Shown here one piece after another: positions 22,122-33,078 of a DNA stretch of 64,000 bases. The position numbers were made by a program, and so were the translations under genes. The notes under the pieces are model-generated. The model saw nothing but the letters and a program-made list of their open reading frames with translations, was not told the origin of the DNA and searched no databases. This DNA comes from Cordia subcordata (taxonomy: Eukaryota; Streptophyta; Magnoliopsida; Boraginales; Cordiaceae). The stretch spans positions 1,612,001 through 1,676,000 of the forward strand of contig JAPTOF010000015.1 in the NCBI GenBank assembly GCA_028554755.1, written 5' to 3'. Every line of letters begins with the position of its first letter. Positions within the stretch are counted from its first letter, which is position 1.

Positions 22122-22619
22122 TGTTTGGGCCATGAATCTTTGGACCAACGAGGGTCCATGATGGTGTTGGGATTACGGCCCAGTTTATTGGGCCTAAATT
22201 TATTGGGCCTAAAGTTTAAAATGGATTAAAGTTGAGAACCAACTGGGATATGATCAATTATCTAAGTGAATCGATGAATGAGGAGAACGATAACTATTAT
22301 CTGGTAGGATAAGGATTCAATACATTAACTAGTAGAGATGGATACAGACACGTGTAGAGAGGTCAAGAATGACTCTTCCGTCGGGGACTATAAGAACACG
22401 CTTCACCATAACAGAAAGGCATGAGTTCTGGCTCAAGAACCTCTTTATTACTCCAAATATATTTTCCACACCCTCAATCTATACTGACTTGAGCGTCGGA
22501 GTATCTTTGGCCGGCACCACACCGGTGTCAAGGATTTTCGCGCTTATTACATTTTCTGGTTTTGTAGGTTATTGAGTCCAACCAACCCAATACGAGATTG
22601 TAGAGAAACACCCTCTACA
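22122..22619 (+). repeat. 3' LTR of the Tat element
   Basis: This 498-bp LTR matches the 5' copy except at 7 sites, six of which are transitions by my reading. It is directly preceded by the polypurine tract and followed by the GTCAG duplication. Confidence 0.95.
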
Positions 22620-22624
22620 GTCAG

Positions 22625-23520
22625 AAAATTTTTATCAACATTCTAATTAATGTTACAAAAAAATAAAAATATAACAAAATTTAAAATTAATAGTGTAAAC
22701 ATATTAGAACAAGTATTGCGTAAGTGTAACATGTACATGAATGCTAGTTTTTTTACTGTACAACTAATTATTTTTAAGTAAAAGTACATAAATATTATTA
22801 TACAAGCCTGGGCCAATTAATGTTAATATAGATCAATGACCAATTTTTAACAAGAAATAACAAGTTTAACCCAACCCAAAAAAACAAGGAAATAACAAGA
22901 CCCCATCAGCCATAATTATAATCTACTTGGCCAGGGGCTCGTTTATATTGGTCTTTTTATAAAAGCTTTTTCTTTATAACTTTTGAGAAAGCTAAATTCG
23001 AACTTTTTACAGTGTCTTAATTTTTTTTTTTAAAAGCCAAACCAAATGTTTATTACAAAAAATATATTTTTTAAACAAGAAATAAATATTTTTTATTAAA
23101 AAAACCAAATCAAACAAGTCTTAATTACAAGTTACAACCACATACATCCTTCAAAAAGTGCTCAAACTTGCCGTAGACATATAAGAATTCTTTGTATTTC
23201 CTTTGATTGCTAAGGATTCTTTTGATTTTTTAGGGGGAAAACATAAAAAATCTATTTTTTTTTTTTTCAATTTTAGCTGTTTGAAGAAAGAACAAAAAAT
23301 TTGTATGTGAATGACAGAAAGAGGGGGTATGGGGGGAAGCGGATGGGACATGACGATGATCTCGTGTGTCACATGCTCCTCCAAGGTGAATGGGTCCTTT
23401 TTCTCCGTATATGAATCTTTGGAACAACGTTAACTTGAATTTTTTTTTTCTTTTAAAGAAAGGGGGCGGTACTTTCCGAATTTTATTAAAATAAAATGAA
23501 AGAATAAAAAATAAAAGGTA
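22625..23520. other. AT-rich intergenic stretch with a possible degenerate MITE
   Basis: Mostly A/T-rich. A block at about 22943-23125 has imperfect inverted ends (CTCGTTTATATTGG and CCAAATCAAACAAG) and poly(T)/poly(A) arms, suggesting a decayed MITE, but I see no target-site duplication. No gene is supported. Confidence 0.4.
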
Positions 23521-23524
23521 GGGC

Positions 23525-24605
23525 AAACCAAAACCTTTTATGTCTGCTCCTAGATGCTAGGATTAACAAGCCAGTCGCTACATTAAAAATGCAATGCAAT
23601 CTAAGGAGATGGAGCAGTACTGCATCTCTGATTCCGAAAAGTCTAATGTAGACAGCAATAAAAGAGGTAGTACCACTAACTATGGTGTAAATAAGGCAAG
23701 CCAATTCTGTCGCACCGTGTTATCCTGTGAAGCCGTGGAAACAAATCAATATCATCAAACACCTGAGATTCACATGAGAAGGCACCAAAATTAGCCAAAT
23801 AATCTGTAGCCACATTGCTCTCTCTGTGAATACGAGTAATGTGTCCATGAAGTTTATTAAGTAGCCATCTCGCCTTATCAAGCCAATAGCAACTGTCCCA
23901 TGGACCAAGAAAGTACCTCTTACAAGGTTAACTGCAAAACAATGAATCTATTTCAATCCAAATGGTCGAGATACACAGCTGATCACAAATCATAAGGCCT
24001 CGTACTAAAACTCGCAGCTTAGTGATCAAAATTCTCCCAAAACCTTATCACGAATAACCCATCTTGATTCGCACTAAACCTCCACCTACTATTCTTTCAC
24101 CATTACCATGTCTACTGTTGTCTATGTTAAGCTTGAATGTACCTGGAATGGGCATATTACACCTCCTCATCAAGTGACACGAGACCTTTTAGATCGAGGA
24201 GAGCTCACAGAGAAAAAGAATACCAAGTTTCTCATCTCCCCTCCACTACCTGCTATGCATGACCATTGCTTGAAACATTTGAGCAACAAGGTGTTTAACC
24301 CTCCAAATGATGCGATCACCAATGAACCCTGCACCCTAAAATTTGTCGTCATTGCATTCAAGCCAAATAAACCAAACAATAAGAAGGGGAAGTAAAAAAT
24401 GAATGTGACCCCTGCCCATGCAATTGCTAGAAGTATGCTACTTAATAAACACTAGCCTGATGTGTCATAAACCCGATATATCCAACCCGAACAGGTGACC
24501 AAAGTACTTCCAAACTTTGGTCGAAACTGCGTTGTCAATGGAGAGGTGATGAATAGTCTATTCCTGAGCACAACATTGACATTTTGATGCAAGCGAAATT
24601 CCTTA
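23525..24605 (-). pseudogene. LINE (non-LTR) retrotransposon pol 3' relic: zinc-binding RVT tail plus RNase H
   Basis: On the minus strand near 24600-24470 the sequence reads LASKCQCCAQE, stop, TIHHLSIDNAVSTKVWKYFGH, the zinc-binding domain that follows plant LINE reverse transcriptases. RNase H pieces follow: WVIRDKVLG near 24060, IWIEIDSLFC near 23950, and HITRIHRESNVATDYLANFG near 23840-23780. Several stops and frame changes show it is dead. The RT proper, an intact 3' poly(A) and flanking duplications are not visible. Confidence 0.72.
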
Positions 24606-25428
24606 ACTTGAAATTAAGAGTTAAGTTGTTTTTTTTTTTTTTATTATAACAAAGATTAATCTTCTAACTTCTTTTTCTTGGGAGTTTAAGTTTAAGATGA
24701 GGAATTTGTCTTGAAAGTTATTACATAGGAGAATATCTTTGAGGTTTGTTTGATATTGTCCCTTTTCTCTAATTTTGTAGTGTCAGCAGTCATTCGTAAA
24801 ATTAGAAGATGAAAAGTTTCTCTTATCGTAGCCATGATAGGGCTGTACCTGGTGGTTTGATTCACAGTTTTTATTCCTAAAATCAAAAACCAAATTTTTA
24901 GGTTTTGAAAAATAAAATCATGACCGATCGAATTACTTAAAAAAATAACCCGTTGATGGTTGATTTGATTTGAGCAAAATAGTTTTCGTAATTTTTATGA
25001 TTTTATGTAGACTCTTATGTTTGTATGATAGTGCCTTAAATAGTTCATTATAACAGATATATACGTGAATGCGATTTAAATTTTTTCGTAATGTTTAAGA
25101 TGATGATTGACCTTACAAAGTTAAAGAAAGATTCCAGTTCATGAGAAAAATCTTTATACGGGATGACAAAATTTTGAATAAAAAATGGTTTACAGCTAAA
25201 AATTAGTACCGGAGAAGAAGAACATGGCCGGGTTACATCAAGAAATGGTATATATTACCCATTTTCATCCGTGACTTACAATTGTCTTGACATGCTGATT
25301 CAATTAGACATACGCGTGAAATATAATAAATAAGTGACAACATATAGGCGCACCATACTAATGAATATGCAAGAAATGGTGTCTAATTAAGATCTCGTAA
25401 CCTTTGCGATAAAACGATAAACCCAAAC
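24606..25428. other. Intergenic stretch without a supported feature
   Basis: AT-rich with a poly(T) run near 24630. No conserved coding frame or repeat boundary is seen. Confidence 0.5.
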
Positions 25429-25431
25429 TAA

Positions 25432-25663
25432 GGCTTTGTCTAGATTTTCTTTTTTCATTTAAAAAAAAACTTTTTTTTTTAAAAAATGCCATATTTTGTT
25501 GCAGTAAGTATCTAAATTAGATTTAAAAAAAAAAAAGCTAAAATTATGAAAAAAGCTCAAATTCAAGTTTTTTTCAAGTTAAAATTTTTAACTTTTTAAA
25601 AAAGTATTGTTTTAAAAAGTTCTAAAAAAAAACTCTTGTTAAAAAAGTCAATCTAAACAAAGA
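25432..25663. mobile_element. Small Tourist-like MITE candidate
   Basis: This 232-bp block is flanked by TAA on both sides (25429-25431 and 25664-25666). Its ends are imperfectly inverted: CTTTGTCTAGATT on the left, and CTTTGTTTAGATT when the right end is reversed. The interior is poly(A)/poly(T)-rich and can fold on itself. A TAA/TTA duplication is typical of PIF/Harbinger-type MITEs. Confidence 0.55.
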
Positions 25664-25666
25664 TAA

Positions 25667-28600
25667 ATGCAATTTTGAAGTTAAATTAGGCTTTGAAGGC
25701 AGTTCCTCACTTCCTCGAACAGCGACGTTTCATCAACTTTCAACGTTGTCATTTTGAAGTATTTTTTGGCTTATCAGCTGTAATGAATAATAATACAACT
25801 TACGTGTTCCACAATAAAGGGTCAAACATTAACCCCAAAGGGTTGATGATGTTGCAGTTGCGTGGGAAAGAAAGGGCAGACAAAGTTGCTTTTTCTTTTT
25901 TTTTTTTTGCCCTTTTTGAAATTTGTCTCAGACAAATAATTAATATAATTTTAATTAACGCATAAATAATTAAAATAATCATTTCATTTCATTTCAATGT
26001 AAGAGAAACACTCATAAGGAAAGATCCTGATTTGTAGAAAAGATTGGGCAAACAAAGCTACTTTTCCTTTTCTTTTTTTTTTTTTGAGATTTGTTTTGCA
26101 TAAATAGGTAAAATAATTTTAATCAACACATAGATAATTGAGATAAAAATTCTGATACGTATGAAAGAATGGGCAGACAAAGCTGCTTTTTTTTCTTCTT
26201 TTCTTGGGACCCCAAAAACAATTCTGCTGCCATTGCCGTAATCATCTGCGCCGGAAAATGATTGCTGCTTTTGAATATCTCCACCAAATTCACTGCTGAA
26301 AGCACGTCTTGTAAAAATATTCACCAGCATCGTTACCTTTTTGTCTCGCTTTATTGTTGTTTGTCATTATATACCACTGCTAGTGTACCTACTGTATATG
26401 TTGATCCATCACAATTTGTGGATGCCTTACTCGAAAAAGAAAAAAAGAAAAAAGAAAATATGTTTGCTTTGTGTCTTCTGTTTGACTAAGCAAAGCAATT
26501 CATTATTCATGGGACATCACTCCTGTTGTTGTCACTCGAATGAAAATGCCAATTAATTACCATGGAAAATGTATATTTGACTAGTGCGTGATCTACACGC
26601 ATTTCAATATTAATTTAATATTTTAAAATTTTATATAGTTAATAGCATTAAAAATTACACATTAAATTAATTAATAAAACAGTTAAAATTGTAGTACATG
26701 CAATGATAGATATAATCAAAATATTAATAACATTAATATTAGAATGGTACTTTAAATTAATAATATTAGAAATTTATTTTAAAATTTTGATAACATCAAA
26801 TCTTTTATTCACTTTTACATATATATAAAGACTCAAAAAATTATGTATTATAATGATAAAATATAGATAAAATATGATATATTAAATAATCAAAATATGT
26901 CATGTTGGTATGATGTAACCAACCAAATGTATCTTACAAAACCATTATAGAGCGAGTGGAGTTGCATTTCTTAAAATTAATCGCCATTTTACTATGCATA
27001 AACAGGTCGGTACATTTTCTTCGAGTGTCATTTATTGAGATACTGGTGATAACTATTATATAGTGATTTTATTGAATTTTTTAAATGTTTGTTTCTTCAA
27101 ATTGAAAAATTAATTTAGCACTTAAATAAAAACAATTCATAAATGAGTGCTAAACTATATATTTATATCCTAGTCGGTGCGAATAAAAATTCTGGATTTA
27201 CCAGTATGGTCCCGGATTACGCGATATTTTAATACTCAGATTAGCACTTAATTGCTTGATATAAATCAGTAAATTTGCTGTCTGTTTTCTCGAATTCTTG
27301 CTTTTAAATGCTGCATCAATGTATAATCCGGCTTTAAATGGTTCTGATGATGGTAAATCCTAATTATTAGTCGTCAGGGGGTCTCTCGAGTTGCAATCAT
27401 AGCTTGGGAATAAAACTATCATTAAGGGATAAGATCCCAAAGACAATGTGACAATGCAATCATATGATCAGAAATCTTACTCATCTGTGTACTAATTGTT
27501 ATTGACTAACTGTTCGAAGAAGTAGCTCTTTTAATACAGAGGTAAGTAACAAGAATTTAATAAAGTTGCCCGCAGAGACTGTCCCAATGATAAAAATAGG
27601 CAATGGACACGATGCATGATTCGAGCTTGAACCTTTTCCTCTACTCTGAGATGAGAGCTCTAGCTGACCCAGTGCAATGATCATCGGGTTGGTCATTGCA
27701 TTTGAGATTTACTAATCAGTGGTCAGGTTCCGCTAGTTATTGGGTTCTGCTGATTGGATTATATTGTCATTAAAAAAGAAAAAAAATTTACTAAAGTTCT
27801 AACTCCAAGATCATGTTAAAAACCATGACAGGTCATTTAAAAAAATATTTTTAAGAGTAGTAATAGAAAATTTTATATGATTTTAAAATTAGTGACTTTT
27901 TCTTACGTGAAATAATGATGTATTTTTAGAGCGTGTTCGTTAAACTATTTCTCGTACACAGCACATCGGTTAGCTGGCATGTATTTAGACCAAAAAACAA
28001 GAATCTTGTTCACGTAACTACAAAATTTATACAGAACTAGGAGAGTTTGAACACGGACATGAATTTTCAGTGTTAGATGCAAAAGATGCTTTTCTTTATG
28101 TCTGGTCTTTTGTTTCTCCACGGAATAGATTCTCAGAGGATGTGGCATGAAATCTTCTATATACTTACCATTGCTTTTTTCTGTATCATAAGATCACAGT
28201 TAAAGAAATAGAACTAACCAATTAACAGACATTTCACTCTCTTATTGCACAATTGGTAAGATATATATTCCGATAAGGATTATTTTATCAGTTAGCCATC
28301 TGAACTCGACCTGCATAGAGCACAAGGTCTTTCCCTTGCAAAAAAGAAAGGAGATAAGGTTGCAATGCACTTGACACTAGTTTGGTGTCGATCAAAGACC
28401 CTCGACGATCAAAGCAATACTGAACTTTTAATTCAAGCAAAAAGAGGAGCTATATGCCCTTAAAAATATATGTGAATACTTGGGGGAAGATGTAGTACCT
28501 TTTGTCTTTGTCATTTATTAATTGGGTCAGGAGAATGGCGTTTGAATAATAGTAAAACTCCTTATTTATATCATAATCCCAAAAGGTGTCTTTGGATGAA

Positions 28601-28847
28601 AATTGTAATCCTAGAGTCTACCCATAATCATATTCCTTATATAATTATAACCTTATAAGTGAGATTTAAAAGTTATAATCAATAGTCATACAATCATCAC
28701 AAATATATTAACATTTCACAAATATTAAATGTTGTTGTTAACAACAATATCTTTGAAAGTAAATCCATGCATTTTACATTGGCCCACAATTTGAAGAACA
28801 CGAACAGACAAGATAATACAAATTTGCGTACAGTTCATTTCTGGTAC
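25667..28847. other. Intergenic DNA with three degenerate repeats and a Helitron-like end
   Basis: Three dispersed blocks begin with a shared GGGCARACAAAGYTRCTTTT core followed by T-rich sequence, at about 25873, 26045 and 26170. A hairpin next to CTAG at 26581-26601 is listed separately. Apart from these, the stretch is AT-rich and I recognise no gene. Confidence 0.45.
26581..26601 (-). mobile_element. Possible Helitron 3' terminus
   Basis: On the minus strand TGCGTG-TAGAT-CACGCA forms a 6-bp stem with a 5-base loop, followed at once by CTAG. Helitrons end in a short hairpin and CTRR, but normally with several bases between them, and I could not place a matching 5' TC end. The flank at 26602-26960 is very AT-rich. 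Confidence 0.3.
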
Positions 28848-28854
28848 TATAAAT
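28848..28854 (+). promoter_or_regulatory. Candidate TATA box of the bHLH gene
   Basis: TATAAAT sits about 470 bp upstream of the bHLH start codon, in a less AT-rich patch. A (CT)n run at 29197-29212, common in plant 5' leaders, lies between it and the start codon. No transcription start site can be verified. Confidence 0.4.
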
Positions 28855-29321
28855 GCCCACGCTAGAAGCAAATCTGAGTTCTCATGCGCCTCATTTGTTA
28901 AGAAGATTGACCAGATCTTGAAACACGTCTCGCAAAAAAAGCAAAAACATTCTATCTTCGTAATAAGTAAAACCTGTAAGTTCTGCCGATTCTTCTATCC
29001 CACGTATATTCGCCTTCTTTTAAGACAAAAATCTTCAGCTTTCATAAGCAAAATCACAACCAGGTTCGATCGATATCTGCAAATTCTCCACTTTAATTAC
29101 GTCTCGTTTTTTTTATTCACCCTCGTGGATCTCGTTCATAATATTATAACGATATAAGCGGAATATATTTCATTGCCTTTGCTCCCAAGATTCCTCCTCT
29201 CTCTCTCTCTCTGGGCTGTGCTTTTTTTTTTTGACGTAAGAGTCTGTGTGTTTCTTTGACTTCATACATCACCATTTTATTCTTTTAGATTGTAATTTTT
29301 TTCAGATCAAGTCAGAAACAA

Positions 29322-29567
29322 ATGCAATCTCTGTCAAGTTTCTACGCAATGGGGAGCTGTCCAGATAACCCTTTCGACTTTGTTCACGGAGTGCTAAACT
29401 CCACAGATATGTTCAACGTTGAGAATTCAGCTGTAAGCTCGTTATCATACGCTGAAGCAAAAGCAGCTGCATCAAACAAAAGCCACAGTGAAGCCGAAAG
29501 GAGACGGCGAAGGCGAATCAACGGACATCTTGCCACACTCCGCACTCTTGTTCCCAGCACAATCAAA
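29322..29567 (+). CDS. bHLH transcription factor, exon 1 (N-terminus, basic region, helix 1)
   Basis: The 82 codons start at the first ATG after a (CT)n-containing leader and end at AAA/GTAAGT. Residues 1-50 are variable. The basic region and helix 1 follow: SHSEAERRRRRRINGHL, then ATLRTLVPSTIK. The E-box/G-box-binding residues His55, Glu59 and Arg63 are present, so DNA binding is expected. The protein resembles the Arabidopsis subgroup with bHLH30, bHLH32, bHLH51, bHLH106 and bHLH107. It should act in the nucleus as a dimer. The intron at the start of the loop, in phase 0, is a conserved position in this subgroup as I recall it. Confidence 0.9.
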
Positions 29568-30072
29568 GTAAGTTTTAAAAAAAAAAAAAATCACCTCCAA
29601 GATTTTTCTTTTCTTTTTTCTTTCCCAAACCAACCCCGTTTCCAATGAGATTTAAGTTCAAATCGTTGCTTTTAAAAGATTAATTTCAAGCACTTAAGCT
29701 ACCCGCTAGCCGCTAATCTCCAATTACTTCGAAGTTAATGGAAGTACTAAAAAAAGTACCGCATTGTTTCGGACCATTCCGCGAAAATTCAATATTTTCG
29801 GCGTACAGCACGTATTCCATGTCGAAAATGACCCCATCAAACAAGTTCTAATTAAACGTCATCCCGGCGGCTAATATTATTCTTTGGAGATAGATGTGAA
29901 ATATATGTAGCAAATAGTTGACGTGGAAAATTGTCCTAATCTGTTTTCTTGTAACGACAAATCATCGACGAAAAGAAATTTTTTTTTTTTTGGCTAAAAT
30001 ATTGCAAAAATGATAAGTGTTCAAAAATTTTGATCTTTGATTTTTTTTTTTTTTTTTCCCCATAAATGTCAG

Positions 30073-30549
30073 ACGGACAAGGCATCATTGTTGGCAGAGG
30101 TGGTCCGATGTCTAAAAGAGCTGAAAGGAAAAACAGAAGCATTAGCAGAAATGGCAGACAATGTGGACGATGATTGCAGCTATCATGGCAGCGACGCAAC
30201 AATGAAACACATGCTCCCAACAGAGACAGACCAACTCAAATTATGTTACTGTGATGAAAACCAGGGCACCGTACAGGCCACGTTATGCTGCGAGGACAGG
30301 CCCCAGATGATGGTGGAGCTGACGAGGGCGTTAAACTCCGTACAAGCCAAGGTTGTGAAAGCAGAGATGGCAACAATCGGAGGGAGGACAAAGAGTGTGT
30401 TGTGGGTGCAAGTTGCGGTGGCTGGAGAGGAGGGGTTGGTAACGTTAAGGAGAGCACTCAAAGTGGTTATGGATAAGTCCACTTTGTTGCCTGCTGGGTT
30501 GGGTCAGGGCTTGTTGGGTAACAAGCGGCCCCGTCTTTACCACTGCTGA
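30073..30549 (+). CDS. bHLH transcription factor, exon 2 (loop, helix 2, ACT-like C-terminus)
   Basis: After the acceptor TGTCAG (30072), the frame resumes with TDKASLLAEVVRCLKELKGK, which is the loop and helix 2. The full protein would be 240 residues. Residues about 135-215 resemble the ACT-like regulatory domain of this subgroup (TVQATLCCEDRPQMMVELTR, AKVVKAEMATIGGRTKSVLW). The C-terminus LLGNKRPRLYHC also fits the bHLH30/32/107 type. There is no stop or shift. The intron 29568-30072 (505 bp) ends in a long poly(T) tract directly before the acceptor. The target genes cannot be inferred from sequence. Confidence 0.9.
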   Translation, partial: TDKASLLAEVVRCLKELKGKTEALAEMADNVDDDCSYHGSDATMKHMLPTETDQLKLCYCDENQGTVQATLCCEDRPQMMVELTRALNSVQAKVVKAEMATIGGRTKSVLWVQVAVAGEEGLVTLRRALKVVMDKSTLLPAGLGQGLLGNKRPRLYHC

Positions 30550-31587
30550 TTATATATATTTTGTATGGACCCCCCACACGAACCCGTGGCGGGTCACCCG
30601 GGATGCCCTCCACGTGGGACTCACACCCCATACGCGTGGATTTCTTAGTTATTAATTAAAACGCGCACTTTTTTTTTTTTTTTTTTTGAGGAAATTAAGT
30701 TCCCTTTGGTATTTAGCAAGGCTACACTGCCCAGTGAGTCAGTGACTGATGTTAAGGACCCGCAGTGAAGCCTCATTTGCGAGAATTTTAAATGAGTTGA
30801 AGCCATGGTAAAGTACAATACGATAGAGATTAAGTGAATTAGCTTTCCTTCAAGTTTTCCTCTCTGCTTGGTTTGATTTTCTTTGCCTAACTAGATAAAT
30901 CTTTTCTTTATTCTTTCATTTTCCTGTTTTTCATTGTATTTGATAGTCGACCAAAAAAAATTGTATTTGTTAGAAGTTTGGGGGCAGAAATTTGGACTTC
31001 ATTGAATCATGGTATTGCTCTTCTTGTCATGTTATACTATATTGGCTTTTGTTACTATGTTTAGAAGATAAGTACATTGCTCTTCTTATCATATATAATA
31101 TATATATTGGCTTTTGTTAATATGTTTAGAAGATAGTACTTTGTCGAAGATAAATTTACCAAAAGGGTAAATTTCATAAATGGTCTTTATTATTTATAAA
31201 TAGTGTCGATTTGGTTTTTATTATTTAAAAAATGATTTATTTGGTTTTTAATGTATTCTAAAAGTGTCAATTTAGTCCTTAATATTTTAAAAGGGACCAA
31301 TTTAATCTTCAATGTTTGCAAAAAAGTGACATAATTGATCCTTATTTTAACTCTAAAAATGATCATGTGATCACATGATCAATTAATCAACTCATTGGGT
31401 TACTTTTGAAAAAATAAAAACAAAATTAACTTTTTTTTTTTTAACAAATATTGAGGATCACTTTTGAAACAACAAGGATCCTTGAAGAGGCTGAGCATCG
31501 CTGTTGCTACTAACTAGAGAAGAAAAGGAATTCAACCCAAAACCTTGGTACGATGAGAACCTTTGTCACGAGACAAGTCTATTGGTG
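30550..31587. other. bHLH 3' flank and intergenic DNA
   Basis: This includes the 3' untranslated region (end not definable) and AT-rich DNA. Near 31160-31330 there are repeated phrases such as 'TTTATTATTTA' and 'TTTGGTTTTTA' typical of decayed short transposons. A perfect 22-bp palindrome sits at 31360-31381. Confidence 0.45.
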
Positions 31588-31590
31588 TAA

Positions 31591-32516
31591 GAGGGTGTTT
31601 GGTTTGTCTTTTTTTTTTTGTCAAACCTGCTTAAAGCCTAATTTAAGCTAATGAAAATATTTTTTAATTAAAAACGTGCTTTTTTTTTAAGTGGCTTTAA
31701 GTAGAAAATAGCTTTTGCTTTTTATACCTTTAACTACTTTGAAAAAAAAGAAGTTTGACCAAATCATTTATTATCTTATCCTTACCTTTTTATTTTTATT
31801 ACTAAAATGTCTTTACTCTTTTATGTTATACTTATCTTTTTAAATTCTATTTTAATGTCGTTAATAGTTATTTTAACTATATGACTTACTTTTCAACCCA
31901 CTTAGAGGGTGTTTGGTTTGGATTTTTTTTTGTCAAACCTGCTTAAAGCCTAATTTAAGCTAATGGAAGTGTTTGTTTTAATTAAAAATGTACTTTTTTA
32001 AGTGGCTTTAAGTAAAAAATAAAAAGCTCCCCAACCCCAGCTTTTGCTTTTTATGGCTTTAAGCATGTTGAAAAAAAGCAAGTTTGACCAAATCATTTAC
32101 TATCTTATCCTTACCTTTTTATTTTTATTACTAAAATATATTTACTCTTTTATCTTATACTTACCTTTTTAAATTCTATTTTAATGTCCTTAATAGTTAT
32201 TTTAACTATATAACTTACTTTTCAACTCCCTTTAATCAAACATGTAAATACTTATTTTTATAACTACAACTTTTATTCAAACACGTAACTACTTAAAGTT
32301 GACAATAAAAAAAAATCACTTAAAGCCAGAAGTGCTTTAAGTAACTTTTTTATAAGCCAATCCAAATACCCTCTTAATCAAATATGTAACTACTTATTTT
32401 TATAATTACAAATTTTATTCAAACACGTAACTATTTAAAGTTGACAATAAAAAAAAGCTACTTAAAGCCAGAAGTGCTTTAAGTAGCTTTTTTTATAAGC
32501 CAATCCAAACACCCTC
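31591..32516. mobile_element. Tourist-like MITE (outer), interrupted by a related copy
   Basis: The ends GAGGGTGTTTGG and CCAAACACCCTC are inverted repeats flanked by TAA on both sides (31588-31590 and 32517-32519). This target duplication is typical of PIF/Harbinger Tourist elements. Removing the inner copy and one TTA leaves about 454 bp. The outer halves share sequence with the inner copy, including ACTTAAAGCCAGAAGTGCTT near the right end. No transposase is encoded, so it would have needed one in trans. Confidence 0.85.
31905..32373. mobile_element. Tourist-like MITE (inner)
   Basis: This 469-bp element with ends GAGGGTGTTTGG and CCAAATACCCTC is flanked by TTA on both sides (31902-31904 and 32374-32376). 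It lies inside the outer MITE of the same family, at a TTA that the family also carries. This is a clean self-insertion. The right end has one mismatch in the terminal repeat. Confidence 0.85.
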
Positions 32517-32519
32517 TAA

Positions 32520-33078
32520 GGCTCATCGTGGTTTGCTACGAGAAAGTACTAGCGATGGAAGAATGTTGCCGTCGACGGAGGTGGTGAGCGAGCAAATCAA
32601 GTGCTTTTCGCCGTTGTGTGGAAAGTAGATCCGTGAGCTTTGCATCGTCTGCCGTCGCCAGAAACGAGTGCGATCAACAATCGGACTCAACGGAGGAACT
32701 TGTTGTCGACGTTGAATTACCAAATGGAGGAGCGTTATCGAGTCTTCGTCACAATGAGAGCATTTTGCCAATGTCTACACACTAATTGAAGCTTTGGATT
32801 AAGAGATAAAACTGAGTTGAAACATCAGGTTTTTTCGCTAGATCGGGTCTTAACGTGTGGGTAAAGAAAACAACTCCTTGGGTGAGTTCTGATTAGCTGC
32901 GTCGTGAGTACAAAGAGCTATGGTGAGCTCGCTAGGTCAGAGCATAGATCTTAGGGGAGCTTTGATTGAAGAGAAGACCAATCCGATGTATCATGGCACA
33001 AGGAGAAAAGTTGCATCTTAGCTTTTGACTGGTTGTTGTTGAAGGTACAACCTAGTAGTGCGCGCTTGAATGTATTTT
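32520..33078. other. Intergenic stretch before the SIRE element
   Basis: Moderate GC content and an 82-codon open frame on the minus strand (32523-32771) with no recognised motif. I do not call a gene. Confidence 0.4.

Larger units (their letters stand above)
11462..22619 (+). mobile_element. Full-length Ty3/gypsy retrotransposon, Tat type
   Basis: This 11,158-bp element has 498-bp LTRs at both ends (TG to CA) and an exact 5-bp target-site duplication, GTCAG at 11457-11461 and 22620-22624. The order is LTR, PBS, gag-protease, RT, RNase H, second (archaeal-type) RNase H, integrase, a long 3' region, PPT, LTR. The second RNase H and the long 3' region with an antisense gene and tandem repeats are hallmarks of the Tat lineage (Ogre, Retand, Grande relatives). 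The LTRs differ at 7 of 498 sites by hand count, so insertion is fairly recent. The pol genes nevertheless carry several frameshifts, so the copy is probably non-autonomous. Confidence 0.95.

Noticed and set aside
28240..28345. Possible tRNA-like stretch after CTCTTATTGCACAATTGGTAAG
   Set aside because: The start looks D-arm-like, but I could not fold an anticodon arm and T arm of standard lengths.
32523..32771. 82-codon minus-strand frame beginning MAKCSHCDED
   Set aside because: It has a single CxxC and nothing else recognisable. It lies next to a transposon nest, and I have no support for a gene.
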